Below are positions 1-8,838 of a stretch of DNA of 64,000 nucleotides, piece after piece; within the stretch, counting starts at the first letter, position 1, and every line of letters begins with the position of its first letter. The notes below the pieces were generated by a model that was given only the letters and a program-made list of their open reading frames with translations, had not been told where the DNA came from and searched no databases. This stretch comes from Nocardiopsis ganjiahuensis DSM 45031 (GTDB lineage: Bacteria > Actinomycetota > Actinomycetes > Streptosporangiales > Streptosporangiaceae), in assembly GCF_000341085.1 (NCBI RefSeq), contig NZ_ANBA01000011.1, positions 124,001 to 188,000 on the forward strand, written 5' to 3'. The translations under genes were made by a program, and so were the position numbers.

Positions 1-1
1 C

Positions 2-886
2 GTCGACCTGGACATCCCCGCGGGAACCGTGTTCTCGCTGCTGGGCCCGAACGGGGCCGGCAAGACCACCGTCGTGAAGATCCTGTCCACCCTGATCGGC
101 GCCGACGGCGGCCGGGCCAGTGTGCTCGGGCACGACGTGGCCACCGAGTCCGAGGCGGTGCGCGCCGCGATCGGCGTCACCGGCCAGTACTCGGCGGTGG
201 ACGGCCTGCTCACCGGGCGCGAGAACCTGATGCTCATGGCGAGGCTGCACCGTCTGGGCCGGACCGACGCGAAGCGGCGCGCCGCCGAACTGCTGGAGCG
301 CTTCGACCTCGTCGAAGCCGCGGGCAGACCCGCCGCCACCTACTCCGGGGGCATGCGCCGACGGCTCGACCTGGCGATGACCCTGGTGGGCCGGCCGCGG
401 CTGATCTTCCTCGACGAGCCGACCACGGGACTGGACCCGCGCAGCCGCCGGGACATGTGGCAGATCACCCGCGACCTGGTGGCCGACGGCGTCACCGTCT
501 TCCTCACCACGCAGTACCTGGAGGAGGCGGACCAGCTCGCCGACCGGATCGCGGTCCTGGACCACGGGTCGATCGTGGCCCAGGGCACCGCCGCCGAACT
601 CAAGCGCCGGGTCCCCGGCAGCCACGTCCGGCTGCGCTTCACCGAGGCGCCGTCCCTGGAGTCCGCGGCCCGGGTGCTGGGCGGTGAGGCCGACACCGAG
701 GCCCTGACGCTCAAGGTGCCCGGGAACGGCGGCGTCGCCTCGCTGCGCGAACTGCTGGGACGCCTGGACACCGAGTCGATCCTCCCCGAGGAGCTGTCGG
801 TGCAGACCCCGGACCTGGACGACGTCTTTCTCGCGCTCACGGGTCACCGGAGCGCCGACGACAACGCAAGGAAGGCGAACCGATGA
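2..886 (+). CDS. DrrA-like ABC exporter ATP-binding protein (5' truncated)
   Basis: The frame is open to the left edge of the window, so the true start lies outside; 294 residues are visible. This is the cytoplasmic ATPase of a multidrug or antibiotic exporter. Walker A (GPNGAGKTT), signature (YSGGMRRRLDLAM) and Walker B (LIFLDEPTTGLD) are intact. The switch position reads TTQYLEEAD, with Gln where most ABC ATPases have His, which is normal for the daunorubicin-resistance DrrA family. The C-terminal ~80 residues fit the family's extra DUF4162-like domain. The stop overlaps the next start by 4 bp (ATGA), so it is translationally coupled to the permease. The substrate cannot be told from sequence. 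Confidence 0.93.
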   Translation, partial: VDLDIPAGTVFSLLGPNGAGKTTVVKILSTLIGADGGRASVLGHDVATESEAVRAAIGVTGQYSAVDGLLTGRENLMLMARLHRLGRTDAKRRAAELLERFDLVEAAGRPAATYSGGMRRRLDLAMTLVGRPRLIFLDEPTTGLDPRSRRDMWQITRDLVADGVTVFLTTQYLEEADQLADRIAVLDHGSIVAQGTAAELKRRVPGSHVRLRFTEAPSLESAARVLGGEADTEALTLKVPGNGGVASLRELLGRLDTESILPEELSVQTPDLDDVFLALTGHRSADDNARKANR

Positions 887-1668
887 CCACGCTCACCCAC
901 GCCCTCGGCGACTCGGCCACGATGGTGGCCCGCCAGCTGCGGCACATGCAGCGCTACCCGTCCCTGACGCTGACCCTCATGGGTATGCCCATCGTCTTCC
1001 TGCTGCTGTTCGTGTACGTCTTCGGCGGCGCGATGGGCGCCGAGGGGGCCTCCGGCAACCGGTCCGACTACGCCAACTACATCGCGCCCGGAATCATGCT
1101 GATCACGGTGGCCAGCGCGGCCCAGGGCACGGCCATCTCGGTGGCCATGGACATGACGGAGGGCATCGTCGCCCGGTTCCGCACCATGGCGATCGCCCGG
1201 GTCTCGGTCCTGAGCGGGCACGTCGTCGGGAGCCTGATCCAGGCGATGCTGGCCGTGGCCGTGGTCACCGCGGTGGCGGTGCTGATCGGGTTCCGGCCCA
1301 GCGCGGGTCCGGCTGAGTGGCTGGCGGCCTTCGGCCTGCTGGCGCTGGTCTCGTTCGCGCTGACGTGGCTGTCGGTGGCGCTGGGCCTGGTCGCCAACAA
1401 CGTCGAGTCAGCCAGCAACCTGCCGTTGCCGCTGGTCTTCCTGCCCTTCCTCGGCAGTGGCTTCGTGCCCACCGAGACCCTGCCTGCGGGTGTGCGGTGG
1501 TTCGCCGAGTACCAGCCCTTCACCCCCGTCATCGAGACCCTGCGGGGCCTGCTGTTGGGCACCGAGATCGGAAGCAGCGGGATCCAGGCCCTCGCCTGGT
1601 GTGCCGCCATCGCCCTGGCCTCCTACCTGTGGGCGCGGAAGCTGTACAACCGCGACCCCGCCGTCTGA
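883..1668 (+). CDS. DrrB-like ABC-2 family permease
   Basis: 261-residue membrane protein of the ABC-2 type, the usual partner of DrrA-like ATPases. After an N-terminal amphipathic stretch there are about six membrane segments (near 25-45, 65-85, 105-130, 140-165, 170-190 and 230-250). The motif around RFRTMAIARVSVL, between the second and third segments, is typical of DrrB permeases. ATG overlaps the stop of the ATPase gene (ATGA). Together the two should form a plasma-membrane drug exporter; no substrate is evident. Confidence 0.92.
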   Translation: MTTLTHALGDSATMVARQLRHMQRYPSLTLTLMGMPIVFLLLFVYVFGGAMGAEGASGNRSDYANYIAPGIMLITVASAAQGTAISVAMDMTEGIVARFRTMAIARVSVLSGHVVGSLIQAMLAVAVVTAVAVLIGFRPSAGPAEWLAAFGLLALVSFALTWLSVALGLVANNVESASNLPLPLVFLPFLGSGFVPTETLPAGVRWFAEYQPFTPVIETLRGLLLGTEIGSSGIQALAWCAAIALASYLWARKLYNRDPAV

Positions 1669-1716
1669 CCGCCGTTAACGAACCGGACCACCGACCCCGC
1701 GAGACGAGGAACGACC

Positions 1717-2922
1717 ATGAGTGCAACCCTCCACACCCTCACCACGATGCCCACCGAACGCCGGACCGGCTGCCCCTTCGCGCCTCCGGAGGAGCTGCTC
1801 GAGGCCCGCCGGCACGGCCCCCTCAGCCGCTACGTCTTCCCCGGCGGCAAGCCCGGCTGGCTGGTCACCGGCTACGAACTGGTCAGGTCGGTCCTGGCCG
1901 ACCCGCGGTTCAGCTCCCGCAAGGAACTCATGCTCCACCCGACCATCGACGTCACCGGAATGGAGCTGCCTCCGGCGCCGCCCGGCGAGTTCCTGCTCAT
2001 GGACGCCCCGCAGCACACCCGCTACCGGAAGCCGTTAGCGGGCAAGTTCACCGCCCGGAGGATGCGCATGCTCACCGAGCGCGTCGAGCAGATCACCGCC
2101 GAGCACCTGGACGCCATGGAGGAGGCCGGGCCGTCGGCCGACCTGGTGACGGCCTTCGCCAGGCCCATCCCCGCGATCATGATCTGCGAGCTGTTGGGGG
2201 TGCCCTACGAGGACCGGGACTCCTTCCAGGAGAACGTCGAGTCGTTCATGGACGGGGAGACCGGCGACGAGGAGCTGCTCGCTGCCTACACGGGGACCCA
2301 GGACTACCTCGCGGAGCTGGTGGCAGCCAAGCGCGCGAACCCCACCGACGACGTGCTCAGCGACCTCACCGACAGCGACCTCACCGACGAGGAACTGCAG
2401 GGGATGGCCCTGCTCCTGTTGGCGGCCGGTTTCGACACCACCGCGAACACCCTGGCCCTGGGCACCTTCGCGCTGCTGCGCAACCCGGAGCAGCTGGCCG
2501 CGCTGCGCGCCGGCCCCGGGCCGGCCGACGGGGCGGTGGAGGAGCTGCTGCGGTACCTGAGCGTCGCCAAGACGTTCATGCGCACGGCCCTGGAGGACGT
2601 CGAACTGGGCGGACAGACCATCGAGGCCGGGACGACGCTCGTCCTCTCACTCAACACCGCGAACCGGGACCCCGAACGCTTCCCCGACCCGCACGCGCTC
2701 GACATCCGCAGGCAGGACGGCGGGCACCTGGCCTTCGGCCACGGCGTCCACCTGTGTCTGGGGCAGCAGCTCGCCCGCGTCGAGATGGGGGTCGCGCTCC
2801 CCGCGCTGTTCGAGCGCTTCCCCACCCTGCGCCTGGCCGTACCGGCCGAGGAGATTCCCCTGCGCCCGGAGAGCGCGGACATCTACGGGGTGAAGAGCCT
2901 CCCGGTCGCCTGGGACGTGTGA
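1717..2922 (+). CDS. Cytochrome P450 monooxygenase
   Basis: 401 residues, normal for a soluble bacterial class I P450. The I-helix oxygen-binding motif AGFDTT is at about 237-242, the K-helix ExxR motif lies in EELLR, and the heme-binding loop FGHGVHLCLG ends with the proximal cysteine at residue 347. It should hydroxylate or epoxidise a small molecule using an external ferredoxin and reductase; neither is encoded here. It follows the DrrAB-like exporter by 48 bp on the same strand with no terminator, so co-transcription is likely: the exporter and P450 may act on the same compound or detoxify and expel it. The substrate is unknown. ATG is preceded by GAGGAA. Confidence 0.95.
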   Translation: MSATLHTLTTMPTERRTGCPFAPPEELLEARRHGPLSRYVFPGGKPGWLVTGYELVRSVLADPRFSSRKELMLHPTIDVTGMELPPAPPGEFLLMDAPQHTRYRKPLAGKFTARRMRMLTERVEQITAEHLDAMEEAGPSADLVTAFARPIPAIMICELLGVPYEDRDSFQENVESFMDGETGDEELLAAYTGTQDYLAELVAAKRANPTDDVLSDLTDSDLTDEELQGMALLLLAAGFDTTANTLALGTFALLRNPEQLAALRAGPGPADGAVEELLRYLSVAKTFMRTALEDVELGGQTIEAGTTLVLSLNTANRDPERFPDPHALDIRRQDGGHLAFGHGVHLCLGQQLARVEMGVALPALFERFPTLRLAVPAEEIPLRPESADIYGVKSLPVAWDV

Positions 2923-2998
2923 GGGCGGCCGGGACCCGGGCCCGCGCCCGGAACCGGTCCGCCGTCGACACGCGCGGAGGCGGTTCCGGCCGGTGGGC

Positions 2999-3029
2999 CC
3001 GGTGCGGGTGCTCTCCACGCCCGCACCGG
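2999..3029. terminator. Hairpin between convergent P450 and SDR genes
   Basis: 10-bp perfect arms CCGGTGCGGG / CCCGCACCGG with an 11-nt loop sit just before the SDR stop codon. A second inverted pair (GGAACCG ... CGGTTCC, about 2951-2987) lies beside it. No T-run follows, so this would be a GC-rich stem working as a bidirectional terminator or 3' stabiliser. Inference from position and symmetry. Confidence 0.5.
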
Positions 3030-3031
3030 AC

Positions 3032-3946
3032 TCACCAGGCCCACTCCGGGTGTCCGGTCGCCTCCTGACTCACCTGCCACAGGCGCTCGCGGGCCTCCTC
3101 GTCGTAGGCGAACGCGGGGGCGGGCACCGGACGGCACCGCTCGTCGCGGTAGACCCCGCCCGAGGCCTTCCGGTCACCGCTCCACGAGCCCACGGGGTCG
3201 TTCCAGGGGTCCGGCCGGGTGGCGATCCGGGCGTAGGTCCGGGCCAGCTGTTCCGGCGGGAGCGCGGCCCGGTTCTTCGGTGCGTACAGCGCCCGGAGCA
3301 GCGAGGGCATCGCGGCCACCCGGTCGGCGTCGAGCCGTACGGCCGGCACCCGCAGGCAGACCACGTCGACCGCGCCCCGCGCGTGCCGGGCCAAGCGCAG
3401 GCTCAGCATGATCTGGGCCAGTTTCGCGTGGTAGTAGGCCTTGGTCGGGCTGTACCAGCGGGGTGAGTCGAGCTCGTCGAAGCGGATCCTGATCCAGGGC
3501 ATCGCGACCAGGCCCTTGCTGGCCACCGTGACCAGACGCGGTGCGGGCGCGGCGGCCATGAGCGGGCTGAGTTCGGCGGTGAGCAGGTGCGGCCCCAGGT
3601 GGTTCGTGGCCCAGAAGAGCTCGTGTCCGTCGTCGGTGAACCGGGGTGCGCGCATCGTCTGGTCGAAGACGGCGGCGTTGTGGATCAGGACGTCGAGGCG
3701 GTCCAGCTCGCCGGTGATCTCCGCGGCCGCGGACCGGACGGACGCCGGGTCGGCGAGGTCGGTCACGACCAGTCTCGCCGGGACGGCGGCCCGGCTGTTG
3801 ACCTGTTCGAGGGCGGCCCCGCCCCGGACCGCGTCGCGGCACAGGGCGTAGACGCGGTGCCCTTCGGCCGCCAGTTGTCCGGCCGCGCGGAGACCGATTC
3901 CCGAGTTGGCCCCGGTGACGGCGATGGTGAGGGGTTTCAGCGGCAC
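3032..3946 (-). CDS. SDR family NAD(P)-dependent oxidoreductase (retinol-dehydrogenase-like)
   Basis: I choose the GTG at 3946 because AGGAGG lies 5 nt before it; the frame opens further upstream but has no better site. 304 residues. The cofactor motif TGANSGIG is at 11-18, NHLGPHLL is the structural NHLG motif of retinol-dehydrogenase/WW-oxidoreductase-like SDRs, catalytic Ser is in VTVASKG, and YYHAK gives Tyr171 and Lys175. It probably reduces or oxidises a carbonyl/alcohol; the substrate is not predictable. Convergent with the P450, and on the same strand as the exporter genes further upstream. Confidence 0.92.
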   Translation of the reverse strand: MPLKPLTIAVTGANSGIGLRAAGQLAAEGHRVYALCRDAVRGGAALEQVNSRAAVPARLVVTDLADPASVRSAAAEITGELDRLDVLIHNAAVFDQTMRAPRFTDDGHELFWATNHLGPHLLTAELSPLMAAAPAPRLVTVASKGLVAMPWIRIRFDELDSPRWYSPTKAYYHAKLAQIMLSLRLARHARGAVDVVCLRVPAVRLDADRVAAMPSLLRALYAPKNRAALPPEQLARTYARIATRPDPWNDPVGSWSGDRKASGGVYRDERCRPVPAPAFAYDEEARERLWQVSQEATGHPEWAW

Positions 3947-4036
3947 GGTGGCCTCCTGTTCTGGGCAGGCCCGGGTCGGGTCCTGCGGTGGATCGGGGCG
4001 CGGACCACGCACTCTCCTCGCAGACCCGCCGAAACG

Positions 4037-5605
4037 CTACCCGAGCAGGCGCGCCCTCGTCCGCCGGACCAGGACCAGCGCGACGGCCCCCGCGCTCACG
4101 AGCCCGCCGAGCAGGACCGCCGCCGCGGGAACGGCGGCGCCCGGGGAGCCGGGCAGGGTCAGCAGCGCCCACGCGGGCGGCAGGAGCAGCAGCGGAGACC
4201 ACCAGAGCCCGGGCAGCACCCAGACCAGCACCGGCACGAGAACGGACACGGCCGCGGCCCCCTTGACCACGACCAGGGCCTCGACCTTGTTGCTCGCGAA
4301 CGCCACGGCGGTCAGCACCACCAGGGGTGCGAACAGTGCGGCGAGCACCACCGCGACGACCAGGTCCGACGACATCGCCGGGCCCAGACCGGAGACGGGA
4401 ACGGCGATCGCCAGCCCGGTCAGGGTGAGAAGGAGGGCCGTCCCCACCCGGAACCCGAAGTAGGCGGTCAGGGACAGCGGAGTGACCCGCAGCACCAGCA
4501 GGGCGCGGTCGTCGGCGTCCTCGGTCACACGCAGCGCCACCACCGCTCCGACCATCACCGGGACGTGCAGCAGGACCAGCGCGCCGAACACGGCGGGGGC
4601 GTGCGGGGCGAGATCGAAACCATGGGTGGACCGCAGGTACTCGACCAGCGCCGGACAGGCCCACCGGAGGGCCAGCGCCAGGGGCAGCGGGGCAAGGGCC
4701 ACGGCCAACAGCAGGGGATCGCGTCGCGCACCGGCGAGTTCGTACCGGGCGAGGCTCACGACCGGGTGGAGCACCCTTCCGGGTCCGACCGGGCGTGGGC
4801 GCACCCGCGCGGACCGGCGGGCGAACCGCCGACGCGGGCCGCGGTCGGCGATCGGCACGCCCTCCCCGGTCCCCCGCCCCCCGCGGAGTACCGTCCCCTC
4901 ACCGGTGACGGTGGTCCGTCGGGCCGCCCACCAGCAGAGGGCCACCGCACACCCCACCGCGTACAACACCGCCGCCCACCAGGCGGGCCCCTCCGGGAGA
5001 CCTGCCTGCCCGGTCAGGCCGCGGCTGATCAGCTCGGCGCCCGCCGTGGTGGGCACGGCCCACAGCAGCGGGCTCTGGACCGCGCCGGACAGGTGCAGCA
5101 CCGGGACCGCGACGAGCGGGGCGATGGCCGGGGCCGCGGCGAGCAGGGCGCCCTGGAAGGTACGGGTGAGCGCGCCCAGCCCCAGACACACGGCCACCAG
5201 CAGGACCGAGGTCAGTGCGACCCCGGTCACGGCGTATCCGAGCGCGCCCCACAGCCGCCCCGCCGGTGCGGTCACCACGACCATGGGGACCGCCATGGCG
5301 ACGACCGGGAGGGTCAGCGTGCCCACCCGCACGAGCGCGGCCTCCCCCGGGCTGACGGGGGTGACCGCCCGGGCGGCGTCGGTGCCCTCGACCCGCTCGA
5401 ACATGAGCAGTGCGACGGCGAACAGCGCCCCGAACCCGGCCGTGTCCAGGAACAGGAGGTAGGGGACCAGAACCTGCGCGCCCTGCGAGGGCAGGGCCAG
5501 CAGCAAGCCGGTCCAGAGCACGGCGAGGACGGCGGCGATCGCCACGACCCCGTACCGCCACACCACCTTCGCCTCCAGCGCGAACGTGCCGACGAGCCGG
5601 TTCAC
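4037..5605 (-). CDS. ABC exporter permease, large (about 12 TM)
   Basis: 522 residues with about twelve hydrophobic segments in two halves separated by a basic, cytoplasmic-looking loop (around residues 235-275). It resembles the single-chain permeases that pair with a fluoroquinolone-type or ABC-2 type ATPase. The GTG start overlaps the stop of the ATPase gene by 4 bp (GTGA), which fixes the start and the partner. It is the last gene of the tetR-ATPase-permease cassette. Cargo unknown; expected to act as an efflux pump in the plasma membrane. Confidence 0.85.
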   Translation of the reverse strand: MNRLVGTFALEAKVVWRYGVVAIAAVLAVLWTGLLLALPSQGAQVLVPYLLFLDTAGFGALFAVALLMFERVEGTDAARAVTPVSPGEAALVRVGTLTLPVVAMAVPMVVVTAPAGRLWGALGYAVTGVALTSVLLVAVCLGLGALTRTFQGALLAAAPAIAPLVAVPVLHLSGAVQSPLLWAVPTTAGAELISRGLTGQAGLPEGPAWWAAVLYAVGCAVALCWWAARRTTVTGEGTVLRGGRGTGEGVPIADRGPRRRFARRSARVRPRPVGPGRVLHPVVSLARYELAGARRDPLLLAVALAPLPLALALRWACPALVEYLRSTHGFDLAPHAPAVFGALVLLHVPVMVGAVVALRVTEDADDRALLVLRVTPLSLTAYFGFRVGTALLLTLTGLAIAVPVSGLGPAMSSDLVVAVVLAALFAPLVVLTAVAFASNKVEALVVVKGAAAVSVLVPVLVWVLPGLWWSPLLLLPPAWALLTLPGSPGAAVPAAAVLLGGLVSAGAVALVLVRRTRARLLG

Positions 5606-6480
5606 AGCCGGACCCTGGTGACCGCGGCGAAGACGTCGTCGAGCGTGGCCTCACGTGTGTGCAGGGTCGTGACCGCGCCCGAGGCCACGAGGCCGGACAG
5701 CTCACCGCCGGCTCCCAGCTCCGAGAGGTCGAAGGTGCGCCGGAGTGGTCGCCCGCCGGTCACGTACTCGGCCACGACGCCGGGGCGGCCGTAGCGGCGG
5801 CGGAAGCCGTCCGGGGTGTCGACGGCGGCGATCCGTCCGTCGACCACGAAGGCGAGCCGGTCGCACAGGTCCTCGGCGGTGCGCATGTCGTGGGTGGTGA
5901 GGAAGACGGTGGCGCCCCGGTCCGCCTCGGCCCGGATGACCTCGCGCAACCGTGCCGCGCGCACGGGGTCCTGGCCCGACGTGGGTTCGTCCAGGAAAAG
6001 CAGCCGGGGGCGGTTGAGCAGGGCCCGGGCCAGACTCAAGCGCATCCTCATCCCCTTGGAGAAGGCGCTCAGCCGCTGGTCCGAGGCCTCCCCCAGGTCG
6101 ACGCGGTCCAGCAGTTCGGCGGGGTCCGCGACGGGTCCGCGGTAGAGGGAGGCGAACACCTCCAGGTTCTCCCTCGCGGTCAGGCGGGTGAACTCGGCGG
6201 GCAGCTCGAACCCCACGCCGATCCGCTCGTAGTAGTCCCTGCCCCATTCCGGCAGCGAGCGGCCGAGCACGCTCACGCGGCCTTCGTAGCCGCGCAGCAG
6301 CCGGGTCAGAACGCGTTGGACCGTGGACTTGCCCGCGCCCGAGGGACCGAGGAAGCCGAAGATCTCCCCTGCCCCCACGGTGAAGTCCATCCGCCGCACC
6401 GCGTCCTCGTCCGCCCCGCGGTAGCGCACACGCAGATCCCTCACGGAGACGGCGTCGTCGGTGCCGGTGCTCTCAGCCAT
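5602..6480 (-). CDS. ABC exporter ATP-binding protein
   Basis: 292 residues from ATG 6480; a longer open frame reaches 6633 but would overlap the tetR gene too far. Walker A GPSGAGKST is at 45-53, the signature lies in FSKGMRMRLSLARAL, and Walker B is LLFLDEPTSGQD, followed by the H-loop in TTHDM. The C-terminus carries the extra domain usual in ABC-2 exporters. Its start overlaps the end of tetR by 8 bp and its end overlaps the permease by 4 bp, so the three genes are one coupled operon. Confidence 0.92.
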   Translation of the reverse strand: MAESTGTDDAVSVRDLRVRYRGADEDAVRRMDFTVGAGEIFGFLGPSGAGKSTVQRVLTRLLRGYEGRVSVLGRSLPEWGRDYYERIGVGFELPAEFTRLTARENLEVFASLYRGPVADPAELLDRVDLGEASDQRLSAFSKGMRMRLSLARALLNRPRLLFLDEPTSGQDPVRAARLREVIRAEADRGATVFLTTHDMRTAEDLCDRLAFVVDGRIAAVDTPDGFRRRYGRPGVVAEYVTGGRPLRRTFDLSELGAGGELSGLVASGAVTTLHTREATLDDVFAAVTRVRL

Positions 6481-7060
6481 CCCGGACTCCAGGTGTCTCG
6501 AGTACGTCGAAGGCCTGGTCCATGAGGGCGGGCAGGTCGCTCTCGCCGCCCTCCTCGACCCAGACGGTGATGGCGGTGGTGAGCGCGGCGGTGCAGGCGG
6601 AGGCGACGACACGGGCGGCGAGGGGTGGCGCACCGGCCTCTTCCGGTTCGCTGAGCCCCCGCTCGAAGGCGGCCCGTGATCCGCTCATGCTCTCCCCGAT
6701 ACGCGCACGCAGGGCCGGGGTGGTCAGCAGCAGCCGGGAGCGCAGCAGCAGGGCCTCCCGTTCCTGCGCGTAGACGGCGGGCACCGCGCTCATCACCGCG
6801 TCCCGCACACGGCGCACCGGGGACTTCCCGGCGGGTTGGGCGCGTACCAGCTCCTCGAGCATCGGGTCGTAGTCGTCGCGCAGGACCACGTCCTCCTTGG
6901 CCGGGAAGTAGCGGAAGAACGTCATGTGCGAGACGCCCGCCTCGGCCGCGATCCGCGCGACGGTCGTGTCCTCGTATCCGTGCTCGGCGAACAGCCGGAA
7001 CGCCGCCTCCCTCAGTGCGTTTCGGGTGCGTTCCCTCTTCTGCTCACGCCAGTGCGCCAT
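6473..7060 (-). CDS. TetR family transcriptional regulator of the adjacent exporter
   Basis: 195 residues. The N-terminal 50 residues form a TetR helix-turn-helix ([28 protein letters not shown]...[10 protein letters not shown]). The rest is the variable ligand-binding domain. It is the first gene of the minus-strand cassette, overlapping the ATPase gene, and most likely represses its own operon until the exported compound binds. The AT-rich interval just upstream (7081-7113) is the probable operator. Confidence 0.93.
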   Translation of the reverse strand: MAHWREQKRERTRNALREAAFRLFAEHGYEDTTVARIAAEAGVSHMTFFRYFPAKEDVVLRDDYDPMLEELVRAQPAGKSPVRRVRDAVMSAVPAVYAQEREALLLRSRLLLTTPALRARIGESMSGSRAAFERGLSEPEEAGAPPLAARVVASACTAALTTAITVWVEEGGESDLPALMDQAFDVLETPGVRDG

Positions 7061-7080
7061 GTACCCCGAGCCGATTCGTG

Positions 7081-7113
7081 TTAGTTGATAACAAGTTACT
7101 TTCTAACATTAAC
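7081..7113 (-). promoter_or_regulatory. AT-rich promoter/operator of the minus-strand tetR cassette
   Basis: A 33-bp AT-rich tract ends 20 bp upstream of the minus-strand tetR start in otherwise >70% GC DNA. It contains the imperfect inverted pair AGTTG-ATAA-CAAGT and outer GTTAG / CTAAC arms. On the minus strand TTAATG and TATCAA, 16 bp apart, could be -35 and -10 hexamers. The assignment rests on position and base composition only. Confidence 0.45.
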
Positions 7114-7206
7114 CGCCCGAACCCTTCCCGTAAACCGCCGGGAGGGGGCGACCCGCCCCCGGGGCATCACGAGACCCGAAAAGTGACTACTCATACGTGT
7201 AGTTTG

Positions 7207-7222
7207 CTACATGTCCATGTAG
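7207..7222. promoter_or_regulatory. Perfect 16-bp palindrome, probable TetR operator
   Basis: CTACATG-TC-CATGTAG is a perfect inverted repeat (7-bp arms, 2-bp centre) ending 9 bp before the plus-strand tetR ATG at 7232. A related half-site (GTGTAG) lies just upstream near 7197-7202. TAGTAT at 7220-7225 could be a -10 overlapping the right arm. The position is classical for autorepression by the adjacent TetR protein. Confidence 0.7.
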
Positions 7223-7231
7223 TATCGCGGC

Positions 7232-7921
7232 ATGGACTCCGCACGACCCGAACCCGATCCCGACCTCACCGGGCGCGCCCGCGTCCGCGACGCCGCGCTG
7301 AAGGTCTTCGCCGAACACGGCTTCAAGGGCGCCACCGTCCAGCTCATCTCCGCCGAGGCGGGCGTCTCCACCGGCCTGATCCGCCACCACTTCGGCTCCA
7401 AGGAAGGGCTGCGCGCCGCCTGCGACGCCCACGCCATCGGCACCCTTCTCGACCAGGCCCGCCGGGCCCTGGAAGAGGAGGCCTCCGCTCCCGGATTCGC
7501 CACCTCGATGTACCGGTCGAGCCAGGCGAGCACCCGCTATCTGGCGCGCGCCCTGGTGGAGGGGTCGGCCGCGGCCGACGAGCTCTTCGAGGCCGGCGCG
7601 GACCTCGCCGAACGCTTCCTGTCCGAACGGTGGCCCGACCGGTTCCCGCCCGGTTCCCCGGCCCTCAGGGACGCCGCCGCGGTCATGGGCACCATGCACC
7701 TGGGCCCTCTCGTCCTGCACACGCACCTGGCCCGGCGGATGGGGGCCGACACCCTGGACCCCGAGCACGCCCCCCGGGTGGGAACCGCCATCGCCGCCCT
7801 GTACACGTCCATGGCCGACTTCCTCGCCGACACCCAGGGACGGAGAATCACCGACGCCCTGGGCGGGCACGGCACCGGGGCGACCACGGAACCGCTTCCC
7901 CCCGAGGGAGAACAGCCATGA
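7232..7921 (+). CDS. TetR family transcriptional regulator
   Basis: 229 residues with a standard TetR DNA-binding domain ([21 protein letters not shown]...[17 protein letters not shown]) and a C-terminal ligand domain of the TetR_C type. It heads a second tetR-ATPase-permease cassette on the plus strand; its stop overlaps the ATPase start (ATGA). A perfect palindrome just upstream (7207-7222) is the likely operator. It probably senses the substrate of the following exporter. Confidence 0.94.
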   Translation: MDSARPEPDPDLTGRARVRDAALKVFAEHGFKGATVQLISAEAGVSTGLIRHHFGSKEGLRAACDAHAIGTLLDQARRALEEEASAPGFATSMYRSSQASTRYLARALVEGSAAADELFEAGADLAERFLSERWPDRFPPGSPALRDAAAVMGTMHLGPLVLHTHLARRMGADTLDPEHAPRVGTAIAALYTSMADFLADTQGRRITDALGGHGTGATTEPLPPEGEQP

Positions 7922-8838
7922 ACAGCGCCGCCGTCGAGATCACCGGACTCGTCAAACGCTTCGGCACCACAACCGCCCTGGACCACCTCGACCTACTCGT
8001 GGGCACCGGGGAGGTGCACGGCTTCCTCGGCCCCAACGGGGCGGGGAAGACCACCGCCCTGCGCATCCTGCTCGGCCTGACCCGCGCCGACGCCGGCACC
8101 GTCCGCCTGCTCGGCGGTGACCCGTGGCGCGAGGCGGCCGAACTCCACCACCGCCTGGCCTACGTGCCCGGTGACGTCACCCTCTGGCCGGGTCTGTCCG
8201 GCGGCGAGATCCTGGACCTGCTGGGCCGGATCCGTGGCGGCACCGACCCCCGGCGCCGCGCCGAACTCACGGACCGCTTCGACCTGGACCCGCGGACCAG
8301 GGGGCGCGCCTACTCCAAGGGCAACCGGCAGAAGGTCGCACTGGTGGCGGCGCTGGCCGCCGACACGGAACTGCTGGTACTGGACGAACCCACCTCCGGC
8401 CTGGATCCGCTCATGGAGGCGGTGTTCCGGCAGACCGTCGCCGAGGAGCGGGACCGGGGGCGCACCGTCCTGCTCTCCAGCCACATCCTGTCCGAGGTCG
8501 AGGCCCTCTGCGACCGGGTGAGCATCATCCGAGCCGGTCGCACGGTGGAGAGCGGGACCCTGGCCGAACTGCGCCACCTGTCCCGGATCGACGTCACCGC
8601 CGAACTCACCGGCCCCCCGGACGGGATCGCCGACCTGCCCGGGGTGCACGAGGTGACGGTGGAGGGCACCCGCGTGCGCCTGCAGGCCGACCCCGACGCC
8701 CTCGACGCGCTGTGCTCCCGTCTCGCCAGGGCCGGTATGCGCGATCTCACCGCCGGACCGCCCTCCCTGGAGGAGCTGTTCCTGCGCCACTACGCCGCGG
8801 ACACCCCTGCCGGCACCGTCGCCGAGGGGGCCCGGTGA
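7918..8838 (+). CDS. ABC exporter ATP-binding protein
   Basis: 306 residues. Walker [10 protein letters not shown] at 38-46, signature region [15 protein letters not shown] and Walker [15 protein letters not shown]-loop in LSSHILSE. The signature has YSKGN in place of LSGGQ, seen in ATPases that pair with large polyketide-antibiotic exporter permeases. The C-terminal ~80 residues form the extra regulatory domain. Overlaps tetR upstream and the permease downstream by 4 bp each. Confidence 0.93.
   Translation: MNSAAVEITGLVKRFGTTTALDHLDLLVGTGEVHGFLGPNGAGKTTALRILLGLTRADAGTVRLLGGDPWREAAELHHRLAYVPGDVTLWPGLSGGEILDLLGRIRGGTDPRRRAELTDRFDLDPRTRGRAYSKGNRQKVALVAALAADTELLVLDEPTSGLDPLMEAVFRQTVAEERDRGRTVLLSSHILSEVEALCDRVSIIRAGRTVESGTLAELRHLSRIDVTAELTGPPDGIADLPGVHEVTVEGTRVRLQADPDALDALCSRLARAGMRDLTAGPPSLEELFLRHYAADTPAGTVAEGAR

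Noticed and set aside
3587..5794. 735-codon open frame on the plus strand opposite the SDR and exporter permease genes
   Set aside because: Gln/Gly/Arg/Pro-rich translation with no domain; the opposite strand has clear motif-bearing genes. High-GC antisense shadow.
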